The notes: generated from the letters alone by a model not told the origin. Positions 7,728 to 17,629 are shown, counted from the first letter of the stretch. The stretch: 64,000 nucleotides of DNA from Lichenicola sp964249735 (GCA_964249735.1 CAXUDP010000004.1:1-64000), one strand, 5' to 3'. A program made the numbers and translations.

Positions 7728-10046
7728 ATGACGATGCTGCTTCCCGGGACGAACCAGGGCATGGCCGGACGGTCATGTCCCGGACGCTCGAAAAGCCGGT
7801 TGTCCGGCATGTCGGCGTGCGTGGTCCTCATGCTCACGACCGGGTGCCATCCAAGGCATGAGCGTTCATCAACTCTCGACAACCTGGGCCTCCGTCCGTG
7901 GATGAACACCAGCCTGTCTGCCGATCGGCGCGCAACGCTCCTGGAACAGCGGATGTCGACGCAGCAGCTGCTGCGGATCGTGTACGGCTATTATGCTGTA
8001 CCGGCCAGTTTGGTGCCGGTCGGCGCGGTCGGCTCGGCCGGCTTCGTGCCGGGCATCGCGTCGCTCGGCCTTCCCGCCTTGCAGGAAACCGATGCCGGAA
8101 CCGGCGTCGCCGACCCGGTGAACGGCAGGACCGGCCGGCCGATACGCGGCGCTGCCGGCGATTCTACGGAGCTTCCGTCCGGTCTCGCCACCGCCGCCAC
8201 CTGGGATCGCGACGCTGCCTACGCCGGCGGTGTCATGATCGGCAGGCAGGCGCGCCGGGAGGGCTTCAACGTCCTGCTCGCCGGCGGCGTCGACCTTGCG
8301 CGCGAGCCGCGCAACGGCCGCAACTTCGAGTATGCCGGCGAGGACCCGCTGCTGGCCGGTACCATCGTCGGCGAGCAGGTGCGCGGCATCCAGTCGCAGC
8401 ACGTGGTGTCCACGATCAAGCACTACGCCCTCAACGACCAGGAGACCGGACGCCGCGCGGCCTCCTCGGACATCGATTGGAACGCGGCACGGCAAAGCGA
8501 CCTGCTCGCCTTCGAGCTGGCGCTCGACATCGGCCACCCCGGCTCGGTGATGTGCGCCTACAACCGCGTCAATCGCGTCTACGCGTGCAGCAACGACATC
8601 TTGCTGAACCGGACCCTGAAGACCGACTGGGGCTTCAAGGGCTGGGTCATGTCGGATTGGGGTGCGGTGCACGCCGTGACCGACGCCAACGCAGGCCTCG
8701 ACCAGGAATCCGGCGCCCTCTTCGACCAGTCGAACGGCGGCTCGTTCTTCGGCGCGCCGCTGCAGGCAGCGCTCCATGACGGCACCGTCAAGCCGTCGCG
8801 CCTGCTCGACATGGTGCACCGGATCCTGCGCTCGGAGTTCGCCAACGGCCTGTTCGACGATCCGGTGACGCGCATCGTGCCGATCGACTCCGCCACGGAC
8901 GCCGCAGTGGCGCAGTCGGACGAGCAGGAAGGCATCGTCCTGCTGAAGAACGCTGACGCAACGCTGCCGTTGTCGAAGACCGTTGGCTCTGTGGCGGTGA
9001 TCGGTTCCAACGCCGCCCGCGGCGTGCTGGAAGGCGGCGGCTCGTCCGAGGTGTGGCCGGTCGGCGGCCCGGCGCAGCCGGTCGATACCAGCACCGGCTT
9101 CCCCCGCCCGATCATCTGGAACCCGTCCTCGCCGCTGGCCGCTATGAGGACCGAGGCGCCGAACGCCGCCTTCTCCTACGACACCGGCGCCGATCCCGCC
9201 GCCGCGGCGACCGTCGCCGCCAAGGCCGATGTCGCCGTCGTGTTCGTCAACCAGTGGCTGGCCGAAAACATCGACGCCGCCAACCTGTCCCTGCCAACCG
9301 ACTTGCAGACCGGCGTCAACCAGGACGCGCTGGTGGAAGCGGTCGCGAAGGCGAATCCCCACACCATCGTGGTGATCGAGAGCGGCGGCCCGGTGCTGAT
9401 GCCGTGGCTTGGTCAGGTGAAGGGCGTGCTCGAGACTTGGTATCCCGGCTCCGGCGGCGGACCCGCCATCGCCAACACCCTGTTCGGCGACAACGACCCG
9501 TCCGGCCATCTGCCAATCACCTTTCCTGCGTCGGAGTCCCAGTTGCCGCGTCCGGTACTTGACGTCGGCAGCAGCAGCGATCCAGACTTCCCCATCAACT
9601 ACAACATCGAAGGCGCCGCAGTCGGGTACAAGTGGTTCAGGAAGAACAACCTTCAGCCGTTGTTCCCGTTCGGCTACGGGCTGAGCTACACCAGCTTCTC
9701 GTTCTCGAACTTCCAGGTATCGTTGATCACCACGCCGAGTGTTACCTTCGACGTGGTCAACACAGGCAAGGTCGGCGGCTATGCCGTGCCGCAGGTCTAC
9801 CTCGGGCTGCAGGGGCGCGGCGAGTCGCCGACCCGCCTAGTCGGCTTCACCAAGATCTACCTGAACCCGGGCCAGACTAGGCACGTCACCATTACCGGCG
9901 ACCCGCGCCTCCTGGCGGAGTTCGACGGTACTTCGGACCGCTGGGTGATCAAGGGCGGCAGCTATCCGCTCCACCTCGCCACCTCATCCAGCGACATCGT
10001 GCAGACCACCTCCGTCACCTTGCCGGACGCGACCCTAATACCCTGA
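7728..10046 (+). CDS. Glycoside hydrolase family 3 beta-glucosidase-like protein
   Basis: Exo-acting glycosidase, probably beta-glucosidase, of the GH3 retaining type. The 772-residue chain has the GH3 N-terminal barrel with nucleophile Asp310 in WVMSDWGAVH, the KHYALNDQET loop, the alpha/beta C-terminal domain (GGGSSEVWPVGG) and a closing fibronectin-III-like domain (LFPFGYGLSYTSF). The N-terminus is uncertain: ATG 7728 has no strong ribosome site, and ATG 7809 would give a short hydrophobic leader ending TTGC, a weak lipobox. Periplasmic or outer-membrane location is therefore probable. Its C-terminal end is echoed in a relic at 15008-15214. Confidence 0.88.
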   Translation: MTMLLPGTNQGMAGRSCPGRSKSRLSGMSACVVLMLTTGCHPRHERSSTLDNLGLRPWMNTSLSADRRATLLEQRMSTQQLLRIVYGYYAVPASLVPVGAVGSAGFVPGIASLGLPALQETDAGTGVADPVNGRTGRPIRGAAGDSTELPSGLATAATWDRDAAYAGGVMIGRQARREGFNVLLAGGVDLAREPRNGRNFEYAGEDPLLAGTIVGEQVRGIQSQHVVSTIKHYALNDQETGRRAASSDIDWNAARQSDLLAFELALDIGHPGSVMCAYNRVNRVYACSNDILLNRTLKTDWGFKGWVMSDWGAVHAVTDANAGLDQESGALFDQSNGGSFFGAPLQAALHDGTVKPSRLLDMVHRILRSEFANGLFDDPVTRIVPIDSATDAAVAQSDEQEGIVLLKNADATLPLSKTVGSVAVIGSNAARGVLEGGGSSEVWPVGGPAQPVDTSTGFPRPIIWNPSSPLAAMRTEAPNAAFSYDTGADPAAAATVAAKADVAVVFVNQWLAENIDAANLSLPTDLQTGVNQDALVEAVAKANPHTIVVIESGGPVLMPWLGQVKGVLETWYPGSGGGPAIANTLFGDNDPSGHLPITFPASESQLPRPVLDVGSSSDPDFPINYNIEGAAVGYKWFRKNNLQPLFPFGYGLSYTSFSFSNFQVSLITTPSVTFDVVNTGKVGGYAVPQVYLGLQGRGESPTRLVGFTKIYLNPGQTRHVTITGDPRLLAEFDGTSDRWVIKGGSYPLHLATSSSDIVQTTSVTLPDATLIP

Positions 10047-10359
10047 TTATCCGTCCAGGGCCGGAACTCGTTCTCAGAAGCATCAGGGGAAGTTCGTCAA
10101 GCGTGATGAGCATCCCTTGAATGCGGTCACGCCGACGAGGCTGGTGCCGCTGCCGCAGACCCGGCACCGGCAAGGGACTGCCACTCACGCGTTCGCGGCT
10201 TGTCGTGGTCCAGTACGACGCGCTGATTGACAGAGCGCCGATGACACCTTCGGCATCCTTTGTTCCTCCTTGTCTGCTATGCTAATGGCCTAGCAGAACT
10301 GGTCCAACGCAGGATGGCACGGTTCCGATGCCACGATGTCGGCGCCAGACAATCGTCAT
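10047..10359 (+). other. Intergenic, 313 bp, no gene recognised
   Basis: Between the first GH3 gene and the second copy of the 572-bp repeat. I see no domain, RNA or clear terminator. It ends abruptly at the repeat boundary. Confidence 0.5.
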
Positions 10360-10927
10360 CCTGCGCGGGCGCCTGCGACGCGGCGAGCCGGCCTGCGACC
10401 CGCTGCCCGGGCCGGACGGCGTCCTGTCGCGCCTGCTGGCGCCGCTGATCCGCCGGGTTGGGAGCAGCCGCGGCATGTTCTGGCTCGGCCTGCTGTTCGG
10501 CCTCGGCTTCGACACCGCGACCGAGATCGGCGTGCTGGGCCTCGCCGCGGTGGGCGCCGCACATGGGGAGGCCGGCTGGACGGTGATGGTGTTCCCGGCC
10601 CTGTTCACCGCCGGCATGGCGCTGGTCGACACCGCCGACGGAGTGATGATGCTGGGCGCCTATGGCTGGGCGCTGTCCGAGCCGTCGCGCAATCTCGGCT
10701 ACAACATGGTCATCACCGCCGGCTCCGTGCTGGTGGCGCTGGTGATCGGGGCGACGGAAGTGCTGGACCTGGTTCCCGTGCCGGGCGCCGCCACGCCGAC
10801 CTGGGCACGCGTCGTCGACATGCATGGCGAACTGGTCGGCTACGGCGTGGTCGGCGGCTTCGCCCTGCTCTGGGCCGCCTCCCTGCTTGGCTGGTTGCTG
10901 CGCAGCCGGGCACGCGCCGGGCGCTGA
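10328..10927 (+). pseudogene. 5'-truncated NiCoT transporter copy
   Basis: Carries the last 188 or so residues of the NiCoT permease, including LGFDTATE, but lacks the N-terminal half with HAVDADH, the metal-binding signature. An ATG at 10328 is by chance in frame and would give 199 residues starting MPRCRRQTIVI before the shared part. Without the HAVDADH helix it cannot be a working transporter. Sequence identity to the intact gene indicates a very recent event or an assembly duplication. Confidence 0.85.
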
Positions 10928-10931
10928 ACCG
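10360..10931 (+). repeat. 572-bp direct repeat, copy 2
   Basis: Second copy of 4017-4588, same orientation, no difference seen. The two copies enclose 5771 bp with the GT14-like, discoidin-domain and first GH3 genes. Recombination between them would release a 6343-bp circle and leave one intact NiCoT gene. Confidence 0.95.
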
Positions 10932-11739
10932 CTCGGTCGCGCATCGCTGTGTTGCTGCTGGCGCATGTAAACTTCGGCATTTTATCATTGCCGCGACGAT
11001 GTATTCATGTCGGGACGCGTTTGTAATACCACCGGCGGTTGCGATTGCACAATGGTGCGCCGCGACAACACTAGATCCTGTATGTTTGCGGCGGAATAAC
11101 GCATCAGCACGGTTTGTAACGCCTCATATGATCTTCTAGCGTCCGCATCGGATCATCCGGATGATGATCGACACGATCCCGCACAGGAGACTCGACGCGA
11201 GGATGTAGCCGAATGGCTACCAAGCAACGATAAGTCGTGAGGGAGCGTCTATGAGTAATATAATATCAAGGTTGCGCCCGCTCACCCGCAAGGTGATGAC
11301 ACTCGCCGTCTTGTCGCCTCCGGCCGGTGTGCAGATCGCGTATCAGCCAGTACCGATGCATTTCCCCGGATGAACACCATCAAATACCGGCTGTTCGACG
11401 CGACAGTTTGACAGAAGCCCGACCGCTCCGTCGCCGTCTCTATTGGCGATGCAGACAGTTGCGCTGCCATGCGTGGAAACTGATGCAGATCATCCGCTTG
11501 CGGAACGTTTTCCGATCTCACTTGCAGAACGTAGTTCGGCTTTCTAAACTTGTTGGTGTCGACAGCCATTCCTGGGAATGTGCCATCCTCTTGACGTTCG
11601 ACGAGGTGCGTCAACGCTTCTTCACGAAAGGATCCGTCAACAGGTCATATCGCCGGCCATCGTGCCCAAGATGGCACGGGTCAAGGGCATGATCTCGGGA
11701 CCACGTGACTGTCGATCCAGAAACTGAGGAACACCAAGA
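10932..11739 (+). other. Long intergenic region with lower GC
   Basis: 808 bp between the repeat and the second GH3 gene, visibly richer in A and T than its neighbours (for example TATAATATCAAGG near 11260). It probably holds the promoter of the GH3 gene. Apart from one short candidate frame at 11251-11373, I see no protein homology on either strand and no tRNA or terminator. Confidence 0.5.
11251..11373 (+). CDS. Candidate 40-residue peptide
   Basis: ATG at 11251 follows GAGGGAGCGTCT, a fair ribosome site, and opens MSNIISRLRPLTRKVMTLAVL, ending HFPG at a TGA. The N-terminal half is basic and amphipathic. It may be a leader peptide, the broken 5' end of a lost gene, or chance. I recognise no family. 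Confidence 0.25.
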   Translation: MSNIISRLRPLTRKVMTLAVLSPPAGVQIAYQPVPMHFPG

Positions 11740-14676
11740 ATGATTAGCGATGATGCCTGTCAGCGGGCGGCGCGGCTCACGGAAGGACGACTTCCGGAAA
11801 GTCGCCCGGTTTCCAAGGGCAAGCGACGTTTCCTTTGGGCTGGCGCCGCCCTGCCGGCTCTCCTTGTGGGACTTGCACCGCTTCACGCAGCGGTTGCCGG
11901 ACCCGTCGGCAACCCTGCCGACTGTCCGTGGCTCAATCCGAGCCTGTCCGTTGCGACCCGCGTCAACATGCTGCTTGCGAAGATGACCGTCGCCGACGAG
12001 ATCGCGCTCGTACAGGGCAACGGCACCAGCGAGAGCACGCCGCCTGCCGTGCCGTACGTGTTCTTCACCGCCGCCAACCCCAAGCTGTGCATTCCTGGCA
12101 TCGGCTACGAGGACGGCCCGGCCGGCGTCGCCGACCTGCTCACCAACGTGACGCAGTTCCCCGCCGGCATCGCCGTCGCAGCGACCTTCTCCAAGAATGA
12201 CGCACTGCTCTACGGCATCACGCTCGGTGCAGAGCAGGCCGCCAAGGGCTCCGGCGCCGACCTCGGCCCCACCATCAACATCGATCGCGACCCGCGCTGG
12301 GGCCGCACCTTCGAGAGCCTGTCGGAGGATCCGGGACTCACCGCCGGCATCGGCGCCGCCGAGATCAAGGGCATCCAGAGCCAGCGCGTCATGGCGCAGG
12401 TCAAGCATTTCGATGCCTACAACCAGGAGACAAACCGCAACACGCAGCCGGACGACGTCATCGCCTCCGAGCGCACACTGCACGAGATCTACCAGCCCGG
12501 CTTCCGCGCCGCGATCAACGACGCCGGCTCGGGTTCGCTGATGTGCGCCTACTCGTCCGTCAACGGTTTCTATTCCTGCGAGAGCCGGTCGCTCCTGACC
12601 GGCGTCCTGCGCAACGAGCTCAACTTCAAGGGGCTCATCATGTCGGACTACGGCGCGATCCACGACGTCAGCGCCGCTACCGCCGGTACCGATTCCGAGC
12701 AGCCGGAAAACACCTATTTCGGCGCCCCGCTGCAGGCCGCCGTGCAGAACGGCTCCATCTCCCGCGCCGTGCTTAACTCCCAGGTCGAGCCGATCCTCTA
12801 CGAGATGTTCCGCTTCGGCTTCTTCAATGATCCGCCGCCGGTCACCACGTCGGCCGTCGCGACCTCGCCCGACCACGTCGCCACCAGCAACGCGCTCGCG
12901 GAGGAGGGAAGCGTGTTGCTGAAGAACGCGAGTGGCCTGCTCCCGCTCAGCGCTAGTGCCGACATCGCCATCATCGGCCCTGCCGCCTCGGCACAGGTCA
13001 TCACCAGCGGCGGCGGCAGCGCCCACGTCATCCCGGGTCCCGTCGTCTCGCCGCTCGAAGGCATCCAGGCCGCGTCGAGCGGCAGCGTCACCTACAGCCA
13101 AGGCCTGCCGACTGACGCAGAGCTGACGGCGATCCCGTCGAGCGCCCTGTCCACCCCATACGAGCCCACCAACTACGGCGGCTCCTACAGCGCGACGCTG
13201 ACCGCGCCGGAAACCGGCACCTACATTCTCGGCTTCAGCAATCCCGGCAGCTACAACGTTGCCTCGCTGACCATCAACGGCACGACGCTCATCAACAATC
13301 CGGGCACGCCTCCGGTCGCCGCCTATTCGGCCGCGATCCAGCTCACCGCCGGTCAGACCTACAGCCTGACGCTCGGCGGCGCCGGCCCGACCAGCAACCT
13401 CGTCTGGGCGACGCCGTCCACGCTCCAGACCTATCTCGCCCCCGCGGTTGCCGCCGCCCGGGCGTCCAAGACGGCGATCGTGGTGGTCGGCGATGACACG
13501 GAGTCGGAAGCGGCCGACCGCCCGAACCTCGCTCTGCCTTCGGCGCAGGACGCGCTGATCGAGGCCGTTTCCGCCGCCAACCCGCACACCATCGTCGTGG
13601 TGCAGGCTGGTGCTCCGATCACCATGCCCTGGCTCAACGGCGTCGGCGCCGTGCTCGATACCTGGTACTCCGGCCAGACCGCCGGCACGGCACTCGCCGA
13701 CCTGCTCTACGGCAAGACCAACCCCGGCGGACACCTGCCGATCACCTTCCCGACCAGCCTCAGCGCGATCCCGACCGCGTCGGTCGCACAGTTCCCGGGT
13801 GAGAACAACACGGTCCAGTATTCGGAAGGGTTGCTGGTCGGCTACCGCTGGTATGACCAGAACAAGGTCAAGCCGCTGTTCCCGTTCGGCTACGGGCTTT
13901 CCTACACGACCTTCAAGTACAGCGACCTCCAGGTCGAGAACGCTTCCGTCGACGGCGTGACGCCGGTGCATGTAAGCGCCACCGTCACCAACACGGGCAA
14001 GGTCGCGGGCAGCGACGCGGCGCAGCTCTACCTCGGCTATCCCTCCGCCGCCGGCGAGCCGCCGCGCAAGCTGGTCGACTTCCGGCGCGTGACACTCAGC
14101 CCCGGCGAGTCGAAGCGGCTGAACTTCACCATCCGCCCAAGCGACGAGTGGTGGTGGAACAACAACGGCTGGGACGAGACCACCGGCACCTACAAGGTCT
14201 GGGTCGGTGACAGCTCCGCCCTCGCCGACCTTCCCGCGACCGGAAGCTACGCGATGGACGGGGGCATCGGCGACCGCCACGTCACCGTCTCGGCGCCGCG
14301 CAGCTTCACCGTGGGCGCCTCCGGCAATGCGGTTGTCACCGTCAGCGCCGGCGGCAGCCAGACGCTGGCCGCCGTCACCCTTTCGCTCGCGGTTCCCGGC
14401 GGGTGGAAGGCGCAGCCGACGACCGTCACCCAGTTCAGCAACGTGCTGCCGGGCCAGACGCTCAGCGCCGCGTTCCAGCTGACCCCGCCGGCAAACGCGG
14501 TCACGCGCGACGTCACCCTGTTCGGCACGGCCGACTTCGCGCCGAGCACCTGCACCCAGGTGACCGACGCACAGGCGGCCAACCCGGTACAGCTCGCGCA
14601 GGACGCGGCAACCGGCGTTGACGCGTGCAAGCCAGCGGTCCGGCACGGCGGCGTGCAGGCCCGCCTGCTGAAGTAG
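11740..14676 (+). CDS. Large secreted GH3 glycosidase with insert domain
   Basis: A 978-residue GH3 enzyme, likely a periplasmic beta-glucosidase or beta-xylosidase. It begins with a long basic leader and hydrophobic segment (residues 30-52, ending AAVAGP), a plausible signal peptide. The barrel has nucleophile Asp303 in LIMSDYGAIH and the substrate loop QVKHFDAYNQET. About 440-570 holds a PA14-like beta-sandwich insert (SATLTAPETGTYILGF). Then come the second GH3 domain, a fibronectin-III domain (FPFGYGLSYTTF) and an extra C-terminal Ig-like NEW3-type module (about 870-950). It is only distantly like the upstream GH3 gene, so not a recent tandem copy. A strong terminator follows. Confidence 0.92.
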   Translation: MISDDACQRAARLTEGRLPESRPVSKGKRRFLWAGAALPALLVGLAPLHAAVAGPVGNPADCPWLNPSLSVATRVNMLLAKMTVADEIALVQGNGTSESTPPAVPYVFFTAANPKLCIPGIGYEDGPAGVADLLTNVTQFPAGIAVAATFSKNDALLYGITLGAEQAAKGSGADLGPTINIDRDPRWGRTFESLSEDPGLTAGIGAAEIKGIQSQRVMAQVKHFDAYNQETNRNTQPDDVIASERTLHEIYQPGFRAAINDAGSGSLMCAYSSVNGFYSCESRSLLTGVLRNELNFKGLIMSDYGAIHDVSAATAGTDSEQPENTYFGAPLQAAVQNGSISRAVLNSQVEPILYEMFRFGFFNDPPPVTTSAVATSPDHVATSNALAEEGSVLLKNASGLLPLSASADIAIIGPAASAQVITSGGGSAHVIPGPVVSPLEGIQAASSGSVTYSQGLPTDAELTAIPSSALSTPYEPTNYGGSYSATLTAPETGTYILGFSNPGSYNVASLTINGTTLINNPGTPPVAAYSAAIQLTAGQTYSLTLGGAGPTSNLVWATPSTLQTYLAPAVAAARASKTAIVVVGDDTESEAADRPNLALPSAQDALIEAVSAANPHTIVVVQAGAPITMPWLNGVGAVLDTWYSGQTAGTALADLLYGKTNPGGHLPITFPTSLSAIPTASVAQFPGENNTVQYSEGLLVGYRWYDQNKVKPLFPFGYGLSYTTFKYSDLQVENASVDGVTPVHVSATVTNTGKVAGSDAAQLYLGYPSAAGEPPRKLVDFRRVTLSPGESKRLNFTIRPSDEWWWNNNGWDETTGTYKVWVGDSSALADLPATGSYAMDGGIGDRHVTVSAPRSFTVGASGNAVVTVSAGGSQTLAAVTLSLAVPGGWKAQPTTVTQFSNVLPGQTLSAAFQLTPPANAVTRDVTLFGTADFAPSTCTQVTDAQAANPVQLAQDAATGVDACKPAVRHGGVQARLLK

Positions 14677-14716
14677 ATGCCTGGCGGCCCTTCGGGGCCG
14701 TCCAGCAGACCTGGGG

Positions 14717-14750
14717 AACCCCGCCGCACTCAGCGGCGGGGTTTTCTTTT
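14717..14750 (+). terminator. Rho-independent terminator of the second GH3 gene
   Basis: A perfect 11-bp stem (AACCCCGCCGC / GCGGCGGGGTT) around a 5-base loop, then TTCTTTT. A second, shorter hairpin with a TTCG loop (about 14685-14700) lies just before it. Confidence 0.9.
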
Positions 14751-14873
14751 CGATGAACTCTCAGGCCGACATCGTCAGAGGCCGTTCGTCCGCATTCGAT
14801 GAGAGATCATCAAGAAAGCCTGCGCGCCCGACCCTTGAAGGCATGGACTGATGAAAGGCGGGCGCTGTGGCCA

Positions 14874-15002
14874 GGTTTGTCACGCTGCGCCACGACGACA
14901 GCGGCGGTCTGTCGCGCGATCCGAGGTAGTGGAGAGAGCCTGAGGACGCTGGTGGCTCGCGACGCGATCAACCCGAAGACGATCGCTGAGCAACGGGATT
15001 GA
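14874..15002 (+). pseudogene. Relic of an IS481-type transposase N-terminus
   Basis: The frame ending at 15002 reads ATTTAAVCRAIRGSGESLRT then LVARDAINPKTIAEQRD. This matches from memory the opening helix-turn-helix of IS481-family transposases (ATTTxAVRRAIQxSQESLRxL, then RYGINxKTVAKWKKR). Several key residues are changed and the frame stops at once, so only a fragment of about 43 residues remains. No inverted repeats or the DDE domain are seen nearby. Confidence 0.5.
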
Positions 15003-15007
15003 ATGCG

Positions 15008-15214
15008 AGGCCGCGGCGATGCCGACCTGCCTGCTCGGTTTCACCGAGACCTGACCTGGACCCGGGCCAGGCCAGGTATGTGGTCGGCGACCCGCGCCTG
15101 CTGGCGGAGCTCGATGGCACCTCCGACCGCCAGGTGATCAAGGGCGGCAGCTACCCGCTCCACCCCGTCACCTCGTCCAGCGACATCGTGCAGACCACCT
15201 CGGTCAACCTGCCG
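15008..15214 (+). pseudogene. Relic of a GH3 C-terminal domain
   Basis: Diverged copy of the last part of the first GH3 gene (about 9815-10022). Shared words include GGCGACCCGCGCCT, ATCAAGGGCGGCAGCTA and AGCGACATCGTGCAGACCAC; translated, both give IKGGSYPLH and SSDIVQTTSV. The relic has small deletions that shift the frame near 15055. It starts within a few bases of the transposase relic, so an insertion may have destroyed a third GH3 gene. Confidence 0.8.
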
Positions 15215-15325
15215 AGGCACCACACGGCGCCCTGGATCGGTGCTCCGAACACCGACATCCGGTCCGGACCATCCGGCCGCGCACCCTTCTGACCGGTGCG
15301 TGGCCGGACTCCGTCTTCGGAAACC

Positions 15326-17629
15326 TCAGAGCAGCTTGTCGAGCGTGATCGGCAGCTCCCGGACGCGCCGGCCGGTGGCGTTGTGGATCGCGTTCGCGAC
15401 CGCCGCACCGACGCCGGTGATGCCGATCTCGCCGACGCCGTGCGCGCCGAGCGGGCTGTGCGGGTCGGGGATGTCGGTCCAGATCACGTCGATCTCCGGC
15501 ACGTCGAGATGCACCGGCACGTGGTACTCCGCGAGCGACGGGTTCATGATCCGGCCGGTCCGCTCGTCGAACTGCGTTTCCTCCGTAAGCGCCAGCCCGA
15601 GCCCCATGATGATGCCGCCGCGGAACTGGCTGCGCGCGGTCTGCGGGTTGAGGATCCGTCCGCAGTCGAACGACCCCAGGAACCGCGTGACCCGAGTCTC
15701 GCCGGTCACGGCACTCACCCGGACCTCGCAGAACTGCGCGCCATAGGAGTGCATGGCGTATTTCATCACCTCCAGCGGCATCGGCGCCTTCGCCTCCGCG
15801 ACCACCTCCTCCCGGCCGGCGCGGGCGAGGATGGACGCGTAGCTCTCGCCGCGGCCGGTGTCCTCCTTGTGGTGCAGGCCGCCGTCGCGCGCCTCCACCT
15901 CGCCGGCCTTCAGCCCGCCCAGCGGCGAGTCGTTGCCGGCGAGCTTGAGCAGCTGGGTGATCAGCACCTCGCTGGCGGCGAGCATCGCGGCCGCGATCGA
16001 CACCGTCTGCGACGAGCCGCCGGCGACGGTGCAGGCGGGCAGGTCGGTGTCGCCGTACTCGAACCGGACGTGCTCCAGCGGCAGGCCCAGCCGGTCCGCC
16101 GCGTGCTGCGCCTGGGCGGTCGCCGTGCCCATGCCCATCTCGTGGCCGCCCATCTGCACCACGGCACCCTCGGCGGTCAGCCGGATCCGCGCCGTACCCC
16201 CTGGCATCCGGTAGTACGGGTAGGTGGCGGTCGCCATCCCCATGCCGACCAGCCACTCGCCTTCCCGGCGCGACCGCGGCACCGGGTTGCGCTTCGACCA
16301 ACCGAACCGCTCGGCGCCCGCCGCATAAGCGTCCAGCAGGTGGCGCGAGGAGAAGGCCCGGCCGGAGGTCGGATCCTTGTCCGGCTCGATCCGGCGGCGC
16401 AGCTCGATCGGGTCGAGCGCCATGGTTTCCGCCAGCTCGTCCAGCGCCGTCTCCAGCGCGAAGGTGCCCACGGACTCGCCCGGCGCCCGCATGAAGGTGT
16501 TGGCCAGCATGTGGATGTCGGCCACCTTCTGGTCGAGCAGGAATGATCCTGCGGCGTACAGGTGGCGCGCCGGGAAGGTGAACTGCTCCGGGCAGTTGTT
16601 GTGCGCGGTCATGGCGGCGACCCCGGTATGGATCAGCGCCGCAAGCGTGCCGTCAGCATTCGCACCCAGCGCCACCCGCTGCTCGGTGGTGGTGCGGCCG
16701 CCGGCGACCCGGAACACGCCCTCGCGCGACAGCGCGATCCGCACCGGCCGCTTCGCGAGCCTCGCCGCCGCGATGGCCAGGATCTGGTGGCTCCACAGCC
16801 CCTTGCCGCCGAACCCGCCGCCGACGAAGGGCGACAGGATGCGGATGTCCTCCTCCTTGATCCCGAAGATGCCGGACAGCGTCCACTGGGTCGCGTGCAG
16901 CATCTGGGTGGAGTCGTGCACCAGCAGCTTGTCACCGTCCCAGGCCACCGTCGCCGCATGGGGCTCGATCGCGCCGTGGCTGTGTCGTGGGGTGCGGTAG
17001 GTGCGATCGACCCGGTGGGGTGCCGCGGCCAGCGCCGCCTCGGCGTCGCCGATCGCGATCCGCGCCGGCTCGCCCAGCACCGAGTCCGGCGCGTGCGCAT
17101 GAACCTTGGCCTGGTCGAACAGGAGGTCCGCCGGTGCCGCCTCGTAGGTGACGCGGACCAGCGAGGCGGCGTGATCGGCCTGCTCCTGCGTGTCCGCCAG
17201 CACCAGCGCCACCGGCTCGCCGTTCCAATGGATGGAGGCGTCCTGCATGATCGGCAGGTCGCTGGCGCCCGCCGCGCGCGGGTTGGTCATGAACACGGCC
17301 GGCGGCGCCAGGCGCGGGGCGTTCTCGTGCGTCATCACCAGCACCACGCCCGCAGCACCTGCGGCTTCCGCGGTGTCGAGCGTGGTGATCCGGCCGTGCG
17401 CGATCGTGCTGTAGACGAGCGCCGCGTAGGTCAGGCCCTCCATCGGCACCTCGGCGGCGAAGCGCGCCCGCCCTCCGACCTTGAGCGGCCCGTCGACGCG
17501 GGGGACCGATCGGCCGAGCGCGCCGTGCTTGGTCGCCAGCGGATCGACCGGCGCGTCGGGCGTCAGCCGGACCATCGCCCCGGTGACCGCACCCGTCACC
17601 GCCTGCTTGACCGTGCTTGCGATGCTCAT
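15326..17629 (-). CDS. Aldehyde oxidoreductase, molybdopterin-binding subunit (PaoC/YagR-like)
   Basis: Catalytic large subunit of a xanthine-oxidase-family enzyme that oxidises aldehydes with a molybdenum-cytosine-dinucleotide cofactor. The 767-residue chain has the family order: an N-terminal alpha/beta-hammerhead (LGRSVPRVDGPLKVGGRARF), the cofactor loops GGGFGGKG and MRAPGES, QMGGHEMGMGT, and near the end GAHGVGEIGITGVG with the catalytic Glu. MRAPGES is the form found in PaoC-like enzymes. The ATG overlaps the FAD-subunit stop (ATGA). Last of three coupled genes. The substrate is unknown; aromatic aldehydes are the best guess by family. Confidence 0.93.
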   Translation of the reverse strand: MSIASTVKQAVTGAVTGAMVRLTPDAPVDPLATKHGALGRSVPRVDGPLKVGGRARFAAEVPMEGLTYAALVYSTIAHGRITTLDTAEAAGAAGVVLVMTHENAPRLAPPAVFMTNPRAAGASDLPIMQDASIHWNGEPVALVLADTQEQADHAASLVRVTYEAAPADLLFDQAKVHAHAPDSVLGEPARIAIGDAEAALAAAPHRVDRTYRTPRHSHGAIEPHAATVAWDGDKLLVHDSTQMLHATQWTLSGIFGIKEEDIRILSPFVGGGFGGKGLWSHQILAIAAARLAKRPVRIALSREGVFRVAGGRTTTEQRVALGANADGTLAALIHTGVAAMTAHNNCPEQFTFPARHLYAAGSFLLDQKVADIHMLANTFMRAPGESVGTFALETALDELAETMALDPIELRRRIEPDKDPTSGRAFSSRHLLDAYAAGAERFGWSKRNPVPRSRREGEWLVGMGMATATYPYYRMPGGTARIRLTAEGAVVQMGGHEMGMGTATAQAQHAADRLGLPLEHVRFEYGDTDLPACTVAGGSSQTVSIAAAMLAASEVLITQLLKLAGNDSPLGGLKAGEVEARDGGLHHKEDTGRGESYASILARAGREEVVAEAKAPMPLEVMKYAMHSYGAQFCEVRVSAVTGETRVTRFLGSFDCGRILNPQTARSQFRGGIIMGLGLALTEETQFDERTGRIMNPSLAEYHVPVHLDVPEIDVIWTDIPDPHSPLGAHGVGEIGITGVGAAVANAIHNATGRRVRELPITLDKLL

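Noticed and set aside
11282..11614. A 110-residue minus-strand gene
   Set aside because: No domain, poor start and no conserved pattern; left as non-coding.
11611..14646. A 1011-residue minus-strand open frame
   Set aside because: It lies wholly opposite the second GH3 gene, has a low-complexity Gly/Arg/Val composition and no domain; a GC-rich shadow.
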